Shown: one piece after another, positions 7,353 through 16,401 of the stretch
Position numbering within the stretch: the stretch's first letter is position 1
Layout of the letters: each line of letters begins with the position of its first letter
From: S012-113 sp965368405
GTDB lineage: Bacteria > Bacteroidota > Bacteroidia > Cytophagales > Cyclobacteriaceae
Reading direction: 5' to 3'
DNA length: 35,908 nt
Assembly: GCA_965368405.1 (NCBI GenBank)
Contig: CBDUMS010000028.1
Coordinates: 1 to 35,908, forward strand
The notes under the pieces: generated by a model
The model's input: the letters and a program-made list of their open reading frames with translations, nothing else
Database searches by the model: none
Told to the model about the DNA's origin: nothing
Made by a program: the position numbers and the translations under genes

Positions 7353-9929
7353 TTACTTAAAAACTTCTTGAAGGAACTTCATGGTAACCATCGGGTTATT
7401 CATTTTCTTAAGTCCTTTTTGTTCTTCAGAAGCCATGTTCAGATAGGCCAAAGAACCCATTAACTCACCATCCAGTTGCTTAAAATTCACTTTAGGGATG
7501 TACATGGCGTGTCGATTGCTTTTGGTATTATAAAGTATATGTTCATCCGCATAAATGGTTAAGAATTCTGCATTAGAATAATCTGTTTTTTCCCTTTCCA
7601 AGAAATTTGCTGCTGACTCAGCGAGATTTTCTTTGCCCTCTAAAGAAGCAGCCACGGCTACCTTAGCGATCTCTTTATCAAGTTGCTCCTGACCAGCTGC
7701 TGCAGCCGATTGCAGCATACTATTGGCTACGTCACTCCAAAAAGTTGGTGTAGTTGGATGAGGATTCTTAAAATGTATCCAATCACCTTCCTGTTGTAAT
7801 ACTTCAACAAAACTCTTATCAAAGTATTGGAATCGTTTCTCCTTGCCATCAACGACAAGATACACTGAAGCGACCGAGCCATCAGCCATATAGTTCTCTA
7901 CAGTACCATCCGATCTCGTGATTTTAAGTTCAGTAGCAAACCAAAGTTTGGGAGGGAATGACATCTCAACCTGACCCTCAAGCTTGCTACCGTCCGCCAT
8001 TATCAAATGTCCATTTGTTGCTACTTCAGTTGCCGTTGTTTTGGTCAGGAGGAAACTATTGTCAGCTGGATCATATGCCGCAAATTCCTCTTCTATCTCC
8101 TGTTTAATATTACTTACGCCTTTATCGAGGTAATACAAATTAGCCTTGCTATCAAGCGATTCAGCAAATAATATCGCATCATCTTTCCCTGGTTCCATTT
8201 GTGGAGCCCAGGCAACATAGCCTTTCATCTCTTGGCCATTATAGCTAAATGATCCAGGATTAAAATTCATCCTTTTGTCCTCATAAACGACTATGCCATC
8301 CTCGGTAAGCTCTCTGACGGGGACATCTTGCAAGCCGTAATATTTGATCTTCGGTTCCTCATAAGAGGTGCCATTAACAATAAAAGTTGTAACTAAAACA
8401 CCTTCATCAGATAAACGATCTGTTTTGTACTCCTTGACAACCTGAAGGCTTCCTTCAACAATTTCTCCGGAAGACATTAAAACAATGAAACCTGGTCTTT
8501 GTTCAGAATATAGCTTCTCGGCAAAGGCGGTCTTAGCATTATGAATGACCAGACCATGTTCTTTAACTTCTTTCGAAGGATATTTTACTGCCTTAGCATC
8601 GCCCTGTTGCATATTATATTTTACAATTGTGCCCTGCGATGATACTTGCAGAGAACCAACAATCTCTTCACCCGAAGTCAAAATGACATAACCGGGCTGA
8701 TATTTCGTTTTAAAAATTGTCGGATTTTCGGGGTTCTTGCTCTCATATATCCAAAAAGGATCAGGGTCCTTTAAATACCCTTTCACATGTGTTACATCAT
8801 AGACATACTGATCATAAGCCCGCTGATCTTCAAACTTGATGTTTTGGATCACGTCCTCCACATGCTCAAAATTGAAACCTTGCACAAGTGAAGACTCATC
8901 TTTGGCGAATAACATATCACCATCAATATTCCATGAAGCTCTGGCAACTAACCCTTCCAGAAATGTTCCATCATCTAGCAAGATTGACCCCGCATAAAAA
9001 CGTTGGTAAGGAGGTATGGTCTCTATTGATTTGGAAGTATTTGCTGCCAAATAGTCGTAGTATTCCTTAATAGTGAATTTTATTCCATAAGATTTAATTT
9101 CAGTAGCACCGATTTTCTCTGGTTTTTTCATTGTTGCTAACTGACTGACATTTATCTGGTTGATTACATCTGCCTTTTTTAGAAGTTGAAGATATCCTTC
9201 TACTATCTGACCAGAGTTCTTCTCAACATAACCCTTTAACGCTACCGATTTATTACTGCTAAATGAACTTTGATAAGCACTTGTTTTCCACTTGATAACA
9301 GACCAGGCACCATCGAATTTCTCATCCTTATAGACCTTTACACCGTAATTAGATATTTCGGCAATATCAAACTTAACCTTTTTTCGATCCGCGCCTTTGA
9401 CCTCGATATTTTTAATCTTACCACTGGATTCATTAATAAATACTTCTCCTTCAATCAAATCACCTGATTTTAGTTTAACATACCCAAAGGAAGCATACCC
9501 AAGTCTTGGTTTACTTTTTGTGCCAATTGGATTGATTAAACTATTGGTGGGCTTCTCGGTAGTTGTTTGCTTGCTTGTCCAACTGAATAAACCCGGCGTA
9601 TCATTAACAGTAGAATTAGCTAAACCAAACTCACTAAGACTACGTGGCATGAAGTCATATTTCTCACCTGTGTTGGTCTTAAGTCGAATAGAATAGATGT
9701 TATCATAATCCTGCCCGTATAAAGAAATCTGCCCTTCAAGCTTATTGCCGTCACGGAGGACAACATATCCGTTGTCATAGACTGTTTTATAATAGCTGCC
9801 GTCTTTTAAGGACTTGGCTTTGTAATTGGCTTTCTGACTTGTATTCACTTGCGCCACACCTTTGGCATGAGCGAAACAAAAAAAGACGATAAGACCAGAT
9901 ATCAATTGAAGTTTGTGATTCTTATACAT
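7353..9929 (-). CDS. Exported eight-repeat protein of unknown function
   Basis: I do not recognise this 858-residue protein. It starts with a signal peptide (MYKNHKLQLISGLIVFFCFAHA, cleavage around residues 22-26). Most of the mature protein consists of eight degenerate beta-rich units of about 65-100 residues that open with G-(Y/F/S/H)-(V/I/L)-x-L-x-(S/D)-G-x-x-(I/L)-(V/E)-G-x-(L/V), near residues 53, 148, 232, 312, 411, 478, 557 and 639. Units 1, 2, 3 and 5 also share a later (Y/F/H)G(L/V/I) element. The last ~125 residues (735-858) are helical and Ala/Glu-rich. There is no lipobox, membrane anchor or T9SS sorting tail. A promoter candidate lies ~60 nt upstream, and the CHAT protease gene follows after 14 nt. 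Pairing suggests that this is a partner, substrate or scaffold of the exported CHAT enzyme, but that is inference. Confidence 0.82.
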   Translation of the reverse strand: MYKNHKLQLISGLIVFFCFAHAKGVAQVNTSQKANYKAKSLKDGSYYKTVYDNGYVVLRDGNKLEGQISLYGQDYDNIYSIRLKTNTGEKYDFMPRSLSEFGLANSTVNDTPGLFSWTSKQTTTEKPTNSLINPIGTKSKPRLGYASFGYVKLKSGDLIEGEVFINESSGKIKNIEVKGADRKKVKFDIAEISNYGVKVYKDEKFDGAWSVIKWKTSAYQSSFSSNKSVALKGYVEKNSGQIVEGYLQLLKKADVINQINVSQLATMKKPEKIGATEIKSYGIKFTIKEYYDYLAANTSKSIETIPPYQRFYAGSILLDDGTFLEGLVARASWNIDGDMLFAKDESSLVQGFNFEHVEDVIQNIKFEDQRAYDQYVYDVTHVKGYLKDPDPFWIYESKNPENPTIFKTKYQPGYVILTSGEEIVGSLQVSSQGTIVKYNMQQGDAKAVKYPSKEVKEHGLVIHNAKTAFAEKLYSEQRPGFIVLMSSGEIVEGSLQVVKEYKTDRLSDEGVLVTTFIVNGTSYEEPKIKYYGLQDVPVRELTEDGIVVYEDKRMNFNPGSFSYNGQEMKGYVAWAPQMEPGKDDAILFAESLDSKANLYYLDKGVSNIKQEIEEEFAAYDPADNSFLLTKTTATEVATNGHLIMADGSKLEGQVEMSFPPKLWFATELKITRSDGTVENYMADGSVASVYLVVDGKEKRFQYFDKSFVEVLQQEGDWIHFKNPHPTTPTFWSDVANSMLQSAAAAGQEQLDKEIAKVAVAASLEGKENLAESAANFLEREKTDYSNAEFLTIYADEHILYNTKSNRHAMYIPKVNFKQLDGELMGSLAYLNMASEEQKGLKKMNNPMVTMKFLQEVFK
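7815..9773 (-). repeat. Eight degenerate protein repeats (GYVxLxxGExxEGxL units)
   Basis: The eight units of the 858-residue protein span residues 53 to ~705. Best-conserved openings are GYVVLRDGNKLEGQI (53), GYVKLKSGDLIEGEV (149), GYVEKNSGQIVEGYL (233), GYVILTSGEEIVGSL (413) and GHLIMADGSKLEGQV (640). The copies are divergent at DNA level, so this is old internal duplication rather than a recent tandem repeat. Confidence 0.75.
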
Positions 9930-9991
9930 TTATATAGGGTTTACGTTTCGTATCAATAACATTACCAGAACTCGATACCTTAGGCGTTGAG

Positions 9992-10021
9992 CAAAAGTAG
10001 TTTTTCTTTATGTTTAAACAA
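9992..10021 (-). promoter_or_regulatory. Bacteroidetes-type promoter for the repeat-protein/CHAT operon
   Basis: On the minus strand TTG (10021-10019) is followed by 19 nt and TACTTTTG (9999-9992), matching the -33 TTG / -7 TAnnTTTG layout of the Bacteroidetes primary sigma factor. Predicted transcription would begin near 9985, giving a leader of about 55 nt before the ATG at 9929. This is the best promoter match I found in the window. Confidence 0.55.
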
Positions 10022-10038
10022 TCAAACTAAAGAACAGT

Positions 10039-10079
10039 CATGGAGATTGGTACCGCAATTGCTAAATACCAATCCCATG
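10039..10079 (-). terminator. Hairpin after the lectin-like lipoprotein gene
   Basis: An inverted repeat (10039-10052 and 10067-10079) forms a 12-13 bp stem with one bulged A and a 14-nt loop that itself contains the palindrome GCAATTGC. It starts 18 nt after the lipoprotein stop and lies upstream of the next promoter candidate. The sequence after the stem on the minus strand is T-rich but interrupted (ACTGTTCTTTAGTTTG), so this may be an intrinsic terminator or a transcript-stabilising hairpin. Confidence 0.5.
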
Positions 10080-10097
10080 AACTATTAAGCGGCTTCT

Positions 10098-11867
10098 TTA
10101 TTGTATTTTGTTAAGTCTTTCTAATTTCCAGAGATGGTCGGCCTGGCAACAGGGGCTACCTGTATTCACCATTTTAAGGGTCTGATTGCTCAAACTGTAG
10201 GTTGAATTGGTAAAGTAATTATGGATATTTACAGTATTGCTTGGACATGTTTCACAAGTGGTTGTAAAACTTATTAGTTGATTGCCGTAGGGATTACCGT
10301 TATTATCAAGCCCACCCATAAAAGCGGCAAACTGTGTTGGGTCAGCTCCCAGCGTTACCAACTTTGAGTCTCCTATGGCCAGGTTCCTTACTTCAAAAAA
10401 TTCCCCATTCTTCTTAAATTCCCATATTTGTGAGCTGAAGTTATTCCAATTGAAGAGAATTACATCACTGCTGCCATTGGCAGTAAGCGCCTGACCACTT
10501 CCCTGGGTTGTCTTTACTCGGATGCTATAATAATACTTCTCACTAACTACCTCTGTTTTAAAGGTTTGGTTAACATTGGCATCGAGAGAATTTCCGTCAA
10601 CATCCTTTATCAAGGTCTTATCAACTAGAATAATGTACTCAGATCGTCCTTCATATAAAGGACTGTTGGGGTTCATGGTCACTTTATTTCCGCTAACTGA
10701 ATAAGTTGCAGGAACGACACCATCAACATGGCCGAAGCCCGATAACCAAACTGAATTTTTGTTAACAGTAGAAGGGTCTATGTTGGCACTAAAGGTGAGT
10801 ACAATGTCTTGCTCAATATCAATATCTGTTGCATTAGCCTCGGGATTAGTAGATTGTAAAGAAAAATATAAGCTTTCAGTTGTAAAGCTTACTTCTTTAC
10901 TGGATTGCAGCTTGTTTCCCGAAAAATCTTCGATTGATGTAGGTATTTTCAAACTGTATAAAGTACTTCCCTGCAGGTTTGCGTTTGGAGAAATGGTAAC
11001 TACACTGCCAGAAGTAGTAATAGAAGATGCAATATTCCCTCCCGAGCTTACCTTGGTTAAGCTAATATTCTGAGCACTCGCATTGGTTACCGGCTCAGTA
11101 AAGGTGACCTGAAATGATGAGGAAACGTCAACATTAATCTGTCCTGATGGAACGGAAACAGTGGTAACTTCCGGTGCGGTATTATCAACTATACTAAATG
11201 AAAATTCATATGGTGATTCAAGATTTACACCTTTTGTGCTTTTCATACCCGTTGTTAAACGAATCGTGTATTCTTCTCCCGATAAATAATCGCTACTATG
11301 GTTTACTACCATTTCACCACCGTCTATCTCTAAAGTACTTTGTCCCGCAGATTCACCATTACTTTTTGTCATAGAAAATGTTGAATTACTAATAGATGGG
11401 ATATCGATGTCTGATGAAAAAACAATCTTCACCTTTTTATCTACAGCTACATTAGTAGCATTATCTGCTGGATCATGACTAATCACTTCAAAAGGCTTGG
11501 GTAATGTTGTGAATGTTATTGAGTTGCCATAGGCCGTTCCCTGGTCTGTTGTGGCGTAAGCCCGAGCAAAATATTCAGTATCTGAATCCAGGTTAACCAG
11601 ATTTACAGTAAACGAACCTAAGCCTGAACCTGCATCAACGGCAATATCTTTACTTATCTCTGGGTTGCCGGTAGTATTATAGACCACACCGCGACTAATT
11701 ACTTTTATGTCAAAATCTGATGTAGTGGATCCACCCACCGTTGCTCTATCAGATCCAATATCTGTCGCATTATTGGTTTCAATTTGGGCATTGATCATTA
11801 CTTCATCCTCCTTGCAACTCCAAAGTCCTAGGGTTACAAACACAGCTAAATAAAATAGTTTCTTCAT
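10098..11867 (-). CDS. Surface lipoprotein with FN3-like, three SbsA-type Ig-like domains and a C-terminal beta-trefoil (ricin-like)
   Basis: I place the start at ATG 11867 (589 residues), because it opens a classic lipoprotein signal MKKLFYLAVFVTLGLWSC with lipidated C18. An in-frame upstream ATG at 11906 would add 13 residues and bury the signal. The residues after C18 (KEDE) resemble the Bacteroidetes lipoprotein export signal, so surface exposure is likely. Domains: FN3-like module (about 28-123, ending in FTTLP), three bacterial Ig-like Big_5/SbsA units (125-228, 230-331 and 335-440, with phrases such as DPADNATNVAVDKKVKIVFSS), and a C-terminal region (445-589) with trefoil-like recurrences (QIWEF, LWKLERL) as in ricin-type lectins. 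A cysteine cluster (C538, C541, C573, C574) lies in the trefoil. No catalytic domain is seen; carbohydrate or surface binding is the likely role. It follows the HTCS gene after 131 nt and may be in its regulon. Confidence 0.82.
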   Translation of the reverse strand: MKKLFYLAVFVTLGLWSCKEDEVMINAQIETNNATDIGSDRATVGGSTTSDFDIKVISRGVVYNTTGNPEISKDIAVDAGSGLGSFTVNLVNLDSDTEYFARAYATTDQGTAYGNSITFTTLPKPFEVISHDPADNATNVAVDKKVKIVFSSDIDIPSISNSTFSMTKSNGESAGQSTLEIDGGEMVVNHSSDYLSGEEYTIRLTTGMKSTKGVNLESPYEFSFSIVDNTAPEVTTVSVPSGQINVDVSSSFQVTFTEPVTNASAQNISLTKVSSGGNIASSITTSGSVVTISPNANLQGSTLYSLKIPTSIEDFSGNKLQSSKEVSFTTESLYFSLQSTNPEANATDIDIEQDIVLTFSANIDPSTVNKNSVWLSGFGHVDGVVPATYSVSGNKVTMNPNSPLYEGRSEYIILVDKTLIKDVDGNSLDANVNQTFKTEVVSEKYYYSIRVKTTQGSGQALTANGSSDVILFNWNNFSSQIWEFKKNGEFFEVRNLAIGDSKLVTLGADPTQFAAFMGGLDNNGNPYGNQLISFTTTCETCPSNTVNIHNYFTNSTYSLSNQTLKMVNTGSPCCQADHLWKLERLNKIQ

Positions 11868-11998
11868 AGTATTGTTAGTTGTTAAAAAATGTCTTGGTCT
11901 ATCCAAACAATTATTACAATACTATCAAGGATAATGGGGAAAGATTATCAATAACAAGGCATAGAATGTAAATTTCGGGTCAAAATGACTCAAATTGG

Positions 11999-14900
11999 CT
12001 ATACTGTAGCCAAATACTCCGATGGCGACTTGCCAAAGGCTTCTTTAAAGCACTTACTGAAATATGATGGACTTTCGAATCCGACCTCATACCCTGCTCT
12101 GGAAATCTCATGGCCAGAAGATATATAGATTGCTGCCTTCTTTAATCGGTAATTCCGGACAAACTCATTGGCTGAGGTTTTGAGAATTGACCTAAGTTTC
12201 CGGTTCAGCGTACTCTTACTCATATTTAATTCCCTTGCCAGATATTCAACTCCAAAAGATGAATTGGTTAAATTTTGATCAATTATTAAGTAGGCTTTAC
12301 GAACAAATTCATCCTTTACATTAGAAATCTCTTTACCAGGAGTTAATGGAAAAACCAAGGAGCGCATATGTTCTCTTAATTCTTGTTGTGTTTTAAGAAC
12401 ATTATTAACCCGCAATTCAAGCTCATTGGCGTGAAAAGGTTTGGTTAGATAATCATCAGCGCCTGCATTCAGGCCTTTAATTTTTGACTCCTGAGCACTT
12501 TTTGCTGAAAGGATGATAAAGTTGATATGTCCTGTACGTAAATCATTTTTAACCCTTCGGCATAGTTCGTAACCATCAATACCGGGCATCATTACATCAG
12601 AAATAATCAGGTCAGGCAATTGATTATAGATTATTTCTTCAGCTTCAAGGCCATCTGCAGCCTCAAGCACTTGCCATTTATCACCAAGGCTGTCAACAAT
12701 AAACTTTCTCAATTCATCATTATCTTCCACAACCATAATCAAGGTATCTTCTGGTATAGTAATCTGGTTGGAATAGCGCTGGAGTGTTGTGCTTAAGACC
12801 TTATTCTCGACCTGGTTTATTCGCTCAAGCCTTAAGGTAACTGTAAATACAGAACCTTTTCCAAGTTCAGAATCAACGCTTATTTCACCATCCATAAGAT
12901 CAATCAACTCCTTTACCAGCGCCAAACCAATGCCAGTACCCTCATGTTGTCTCGTACTGGCACTATCAACCTGATAAAAACGGTCAAAAAGTTTATTGAG
13001 CTCAGTTTTTGCTATTCCCCGACCAGTATCCTTAACCCTGAGCTCAATCTGTCCAGTAGCAGCGGTTCTTAGTGAAACTTCGACCCTTCCTCCATCAGGG
13101 GTGAATTTCAAAGCATTGCTTAATAGGTTATTTAGTATCTTCTCCAGAAATCCCTTATCAAATAAATAATTTCCTTCACCATCATTGCTTTTAAAGGTGA
13201 GGTCTATGTTTTTTTGCTCGGCAATAGACCTAAACTGATCTAATGATGAATGAACGAACGAAACAAGATCGCCACTTGATTTAAAAGATTGCATTGAGCC
13301 GGAGTCTAGTTTGCCTATATCTAATAATTCATTCACTAGATTAAGCAGTTGCTGGCCATTTCGGTAATTGCTTTTTAGCAGTTTCATCACCTCGGGTTTG
13401 TGAGCACCACGTTCTATTTCCTTCTCCAAGGGAGAGAGAATAAGCGTAAGTGGTGTTCTAAATTCATGGGTAATATTCGAAAAAAACCTCGTTTTAAGTT
13501 CATCAAGCTCTTGTAATCGTTCTGCTTCTTTCCTGGCAAAGGCTGCTTCTTGCTCGCGTCTGATCTTATTTCTGTACCTACGCCAGTAAAACGCTATAAT
13601 AAATAGGGCTAATAGTGCATATAGAACTAATGCCCACCAGGCGAACCAGGGTGGTGGTGGTACTATAATTGCAAGTTCTTTAATGTAAGAGCTCCAAATG
13701 CCATTAGTATTCGACGCATTAATGTATAAGGTATAGGTGCCTGTTGGCAACTGTTCAAACCTGATTTTTCTATCTCTACCCAAATCGACCCAACCCTTCG
13801 AAAAGCCATCAAGCTGATAACGCAGCTTATTCCATTCTACATTGGTATATTGTACAATAGCCACATCGAATGATATACTCGAAATGGTATGATCAATTTT
13901 TATAACATCAAGCTCATTAATAGGCTTATTAAGGATTCCAGTAGGACTATACTCAACAGCTTCGTTATTGATCGCTACTGTTGAAATGGCCACCTTCGTT
14001 TGAATTTGCTCTTTAGTGGTAGAAAGCGGATTAAAAATCGAATAACCAAATGTACCTCCAAAAGCAATTCGGCCATCCGGCAACTCAAAACCATGGTGCC
14101 TGTTAAACTCGCTTTCTATTATACCATCTGCCGTTGAATAACTAATAAATTCCTCGGTAATCGGATCAAATGAAGCAAGGCCATCGAAAGTCGCAAGCCA
14201 AAGCTTGCCATCAGCTGCCATTTTAATACTCACGGTACTATTATTTGGCAGGCCATCAGTTTCTGAGTAGGTTTTTATCGTCTTCTCAAGTGACTTCGAC
14301 CATTTGATAAGGCCACCACCAAGAGTACTGATCCATAAGAGATCAGGATCGGATGTATCCTGACACAGATCGACAAGGCTAAAGTTATAATCACCTGGTG
14401 AATATTCCTTGACGATCTCTGAATCCTGAAGCTTGTACAGTTTATTCTCCAATGATATAATCCAAAGGTTATCCTTGTCGGTAACCAGATCAAGGACGCG
14501 CTCCTGGTCTGCTCCTTCAATATCTTTAAATCTGGTAATTACAGGATTTCCGTAATCATTATCCCATTTAAACAGGTAACCATAATTATCTATGGCCCAA
14601 ATGTATCTGCCATCTAGGGCTACACCAGTGAAGTACATCTCTGGATCGCTTGGTGCTTTAAGCTTGATAAGACTATTGCCTTCAAGCTTATACAACACTC
14701 TATCCTGGCCATAGCCGTATGACTCCTGGGTGATATAGAGATCTCCATTAAGGCTGTATTCGTACCGTAGGCCATAGGCCCAGGCTTTCAGCCACCAATT
14801 ATTCGGGATTTTAGCGACCGGAAGGTCAAATTCATGCAATAGAATATCAACAATAAAATTGGTCTCATACTTATTAGACCTAAAATGGCCCTGATTTAGG

Positions 14901-15940
14901 TTGATTTTGTATAGGCCATTTGTGTTTGTGCCTACCCACAGCGAGTTGGTTTTATCAACTGTAATAACATTGATATTATAGTTCTCCCGAAACGGGTATA
15001 CCCATAGCACATTAATTTCAGCGCCATCATACTCATATACCTTACCATCCAATTCAAATATTGCCCGATCATAGTAATCTTTCTGAAGACCTTGAATGGC
15101 ATTATTTGAGCGAAGTATATTTTTTTCTTCGCGCAAATAGGGATGTGGAAGTGCAAGCTCAGTAACGGTTTTATTTTCCTTGTTGAACTCAATCAATCTA
15201 TCTTCTATCGATATTATAAAGATGGAATCGTTGAGCTGTAGAATGTCGCTGTAAATTCTGTCTTCTTGGTCAACAACGAGATCAATCGAGAAATCAATCT
15301 TGTCTGTTTTATGCTCCTTAAGGTCGTACAAGATTACGGACTCATATGTGGCAAGGAGCAAATCTGTTGGTGACGAATAACAAAATGATACAATATGGTT
15401 TGATTCCTGAAGATTTTCAATATTGGTCAATAAATTTTTCTCCAAAAGGGTGCTATCGAAAAGAAAGTAAGCTTCCTTGTCAAAAAAGAACCAGTGTTCA
15501 GATGAGTTATCCGTATAGAATCGCTTATCACTCTTAGCCATCATAACAGGTAAGTCATCTTTACTCAGCTTAATAGCGGGTGAGACATTTTTATCAACTT
15601 TATGGGTTGCTGGATTAAGGCGATCAACCACTTGATTAAAATGCAGCAGCCATAACATGCCCTCATTATCCAGGTATAAGTCAACAACCTGAGAGGTGCT
15701 CAGGTCAAATCCTTTCTCTGAATTGAGCCCTACGTTAAAAGGTGTAAACTGTTGCCCATCATATTTAACAATGCCATCTAAAGCAGCTATCCATATAAAA
15801 CCGTATTGATCCTGAACAACATCGGAAACATAGCTTTGTGGTAGACCATCATCAACATCAAATTTCTCATAGACTATAGCCTGGCTGACAACCGTACTCG
15901 CGTAACATACTAAACTTAAAAAAATAATAGCGAATCGCAT
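11999..15940 (-). CDS. Hybrid two-component system sensor/regulator (HTCS, AraC output)
   Basis: A 1313-residue one-protein signalling system. An N-terminal signal sequence (MRFAIIFLSLVCYASTVVSQ) leads into a periplasmic Reg_prop double-propeller region (about 25-650; units such as GLPQSYVSDVVQDQYGFIW and GLPNNSTVSIKMAADGKLW), then a Y_Y_Y domain (about 690-760) and a single membrane span (765-785, WFAWWALVLYALLALFIIAF). The cytoplasmic part has a HisKA domain with H825 (THEFRTPL), an HATPase with N box LLSNALKFTP and G boxes DTGRGIA/GTGIGLAL, a receiver domain with D1115 (ISDVMMPG), and a C-terminal AraC helix-turn-helix (about 1212-1313). All key residues are present. HTCS proteins usually detect oligosaccharides and activate polysaccharide-utilisation loci; no SusC/SusD or glycosidase gene is nearby, so the target may be the adjacent lectin-like lipoprotein. 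Confidence 0.95.
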   Translation of the reverse strand: MRFAIIFLSLVCYASTVVSQAIVYEKFDVDDGLPQSYVSDVVQDQYGFIWIAALDGIVKYDGQQFTPFNVGLNSEKGFDLSTSQVVDLYLDNEGMLWLLHFNQVVDRLNPATHKVDKNVSPAIKLSKDDLPVMMAKSDKRFYTDNSSEHWFFFDKEAYFLFDSTLLEKNLLTNIENLQESNHIVSFCYSSPTDLLLATYESVILYDLKEHKTDKIDFSIDLVVDQEDRIYSDILQLNDSIFIISIEDRLIEFNKENKTVTELALPHPYLREEKNILRSNNAIQGLQKDYYDRAIFELDGKVYEYDGAEINVLWVYPFRENYNINVITVDKTNSLWVGTNTNGLYKINLNQGHFRSNKYETNFIVDILLHEFDLPVAKIPNNWWLKAWAYGLRYEYSLNGDLYITQESYGYGQDRVLYKLEGNSLIKLKAPSDPEMYFTGVALDGRYIWAIDNYGYLFKWDNDYGNPVITRFKDIEGADQERVLDLVTDKDNLWIISLENKLYKLQDSEIVKEYSPGDYNFSLVDLCQDTSDPDLLWISTLGGGLIKWSKSLEKTIKTYSETDGLPNNSTVSIKMAADGKLWLATFDGLASFDPITEEFISYSTADGIIESEFNRHHGFELPDGRIAFGGTFGYSIFNPLSTTKEQIQTKVAISTVAINNEAVEYSPTGILNKPINELDVIKIDHTISSISFDVAIVQYTNVEWNKLRYQLDGFSKGWVDLGRDRKIRFEQLPTGTYTLYINASNTNGIWSSYIKELAIIVPPPPWFAWWALVLYALLALFIIAFYWRRYRNKIRREQEAAFARKEAERLQELDELKTRFFSNITHEFRTPLTLILSPLEKEIERGAHKPEVMKLLKSNYRNGQQLLNLVNELLDIGKLDSGSMQSFKSSGDLVSFVHSSLDQFRSIAEQKNIDLTFKSNDGEGNYLFDKGFLEKILNNLLSNALKFTPDGGRVEVSLRTAATGQIELRVKDTGRGIAKTELNKLFDRFYQVDSASTRQHEGTGIGLALVKELIDLMDGEISVDSELGKGSVFTVTLRLERINQVENKVLSTTLQRYSNQITIPEDTLIMVVEDNDELRKFIVDSLGDKWQVLEAADGLEAEEIIYNQLPDLIISDVMMPGIDGYELCRRVKNDLRTGHINFIILSAKSAQESKIKGLNAGADDYLTKPFHANELELRVNNVLKTQQELREHMRSLVFPLTPGKEISNVKDEFVRKAYLIIDQNLTNSSFGVEYLARELNMSKSTLNRKLRSILKTSANEFVRNYRLKKAAIYISSGHEISRAGYEVGFESPSYFSKCFKEAFGKSPSEYLATV

Positions 15941-16401
15941 TTGCTAATAAAAGTTTTGATCAGTAACGATCAAATATACTTGATGAAACCTATAAAAACG
16001 AAGCTATCTGCAGGCAAGGTTTATTTAGTTTGTTACCAAGGAAATTATCCGATGAATCAGGATAGTTAACCGGGCAATATTGATAACCGATTCAATTATT
16101 ATCTGCAGAGTTCGGTAATATCTAAGTGACTTTTTTGGATATATGTAGCTTGAAAACAACAATAAATTGCTGCTGAACTATACTTATACTATCTCCTTGT
16201 AGTAGTCCGAAATGGACAAGATCAGAGGCAATTGTCACAAAATTCAAGAGCGTTCGTATAAACATATAGGGATTAGTTTCTGAGCTGTGTAGTTTACCTT
16301 AATCATATTGAGCAGGCTTAATCATTTAATTCTAACCCATTCTCTGAAGCCATATTCTCTCAATAATTTGCATATTTGAATAAGAATTAAATTCTTTCGA
16401 A
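15941..16401. other. Divergent intergenic region between HTCS and beta-lactamase-like gene
   Basis: This 461-bp gap holds the HTCS promoter candidate near its left end and the right copy of the direct repeat from 16255. In between I see only short AT-rich sequence, a 9-bp direct repeat TATCTGCAG (16005 and 16100) and a small GTCC-N5-GGAC inverted repeat near 16206. No convincing gene is present. Confidence 0.5.
15955..15978 (-). promoter_or_regulatory. -7 box with overlapping inverted repeat upstream of the HTCS gene
   Basis: TATATTTG on the minus strand (15978-15971) matches the TAnnTTTG box, 30 nt from the HTCS ATG. It overlaps a perfect inverted repeat, TTTGATC-N6-GATCAAA (15955-15974), covering the expected transcription start. 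This is a plausible operator for control of the regulator gene. No good -33 TTG is visible, which lowers confidence in the promoter itself. Confidence 0.4.

Noticed and set aside
4564..15940. Classical mobile element or prophage explanation for the repeat-bracketed block
   Set aside because: No integrase, transposase, phage gene, terminal inverted repeats or tRNA attachment site is visible; only the direct repeats support mobility.
15983..16069. 28-codon plus-strand frame starting MKPIKTKL
   Set aside because: It is short, has no supporting start signal, and its sequence has no recognisable protein character.
16005..16108. 9-bp direct repeat TATCTGCAG as an AraC-type binding pair
   Set aside because: The 95-bp spacing is not a usual activator layout, and nine-base matches occur by chance in a region this AT-rich.
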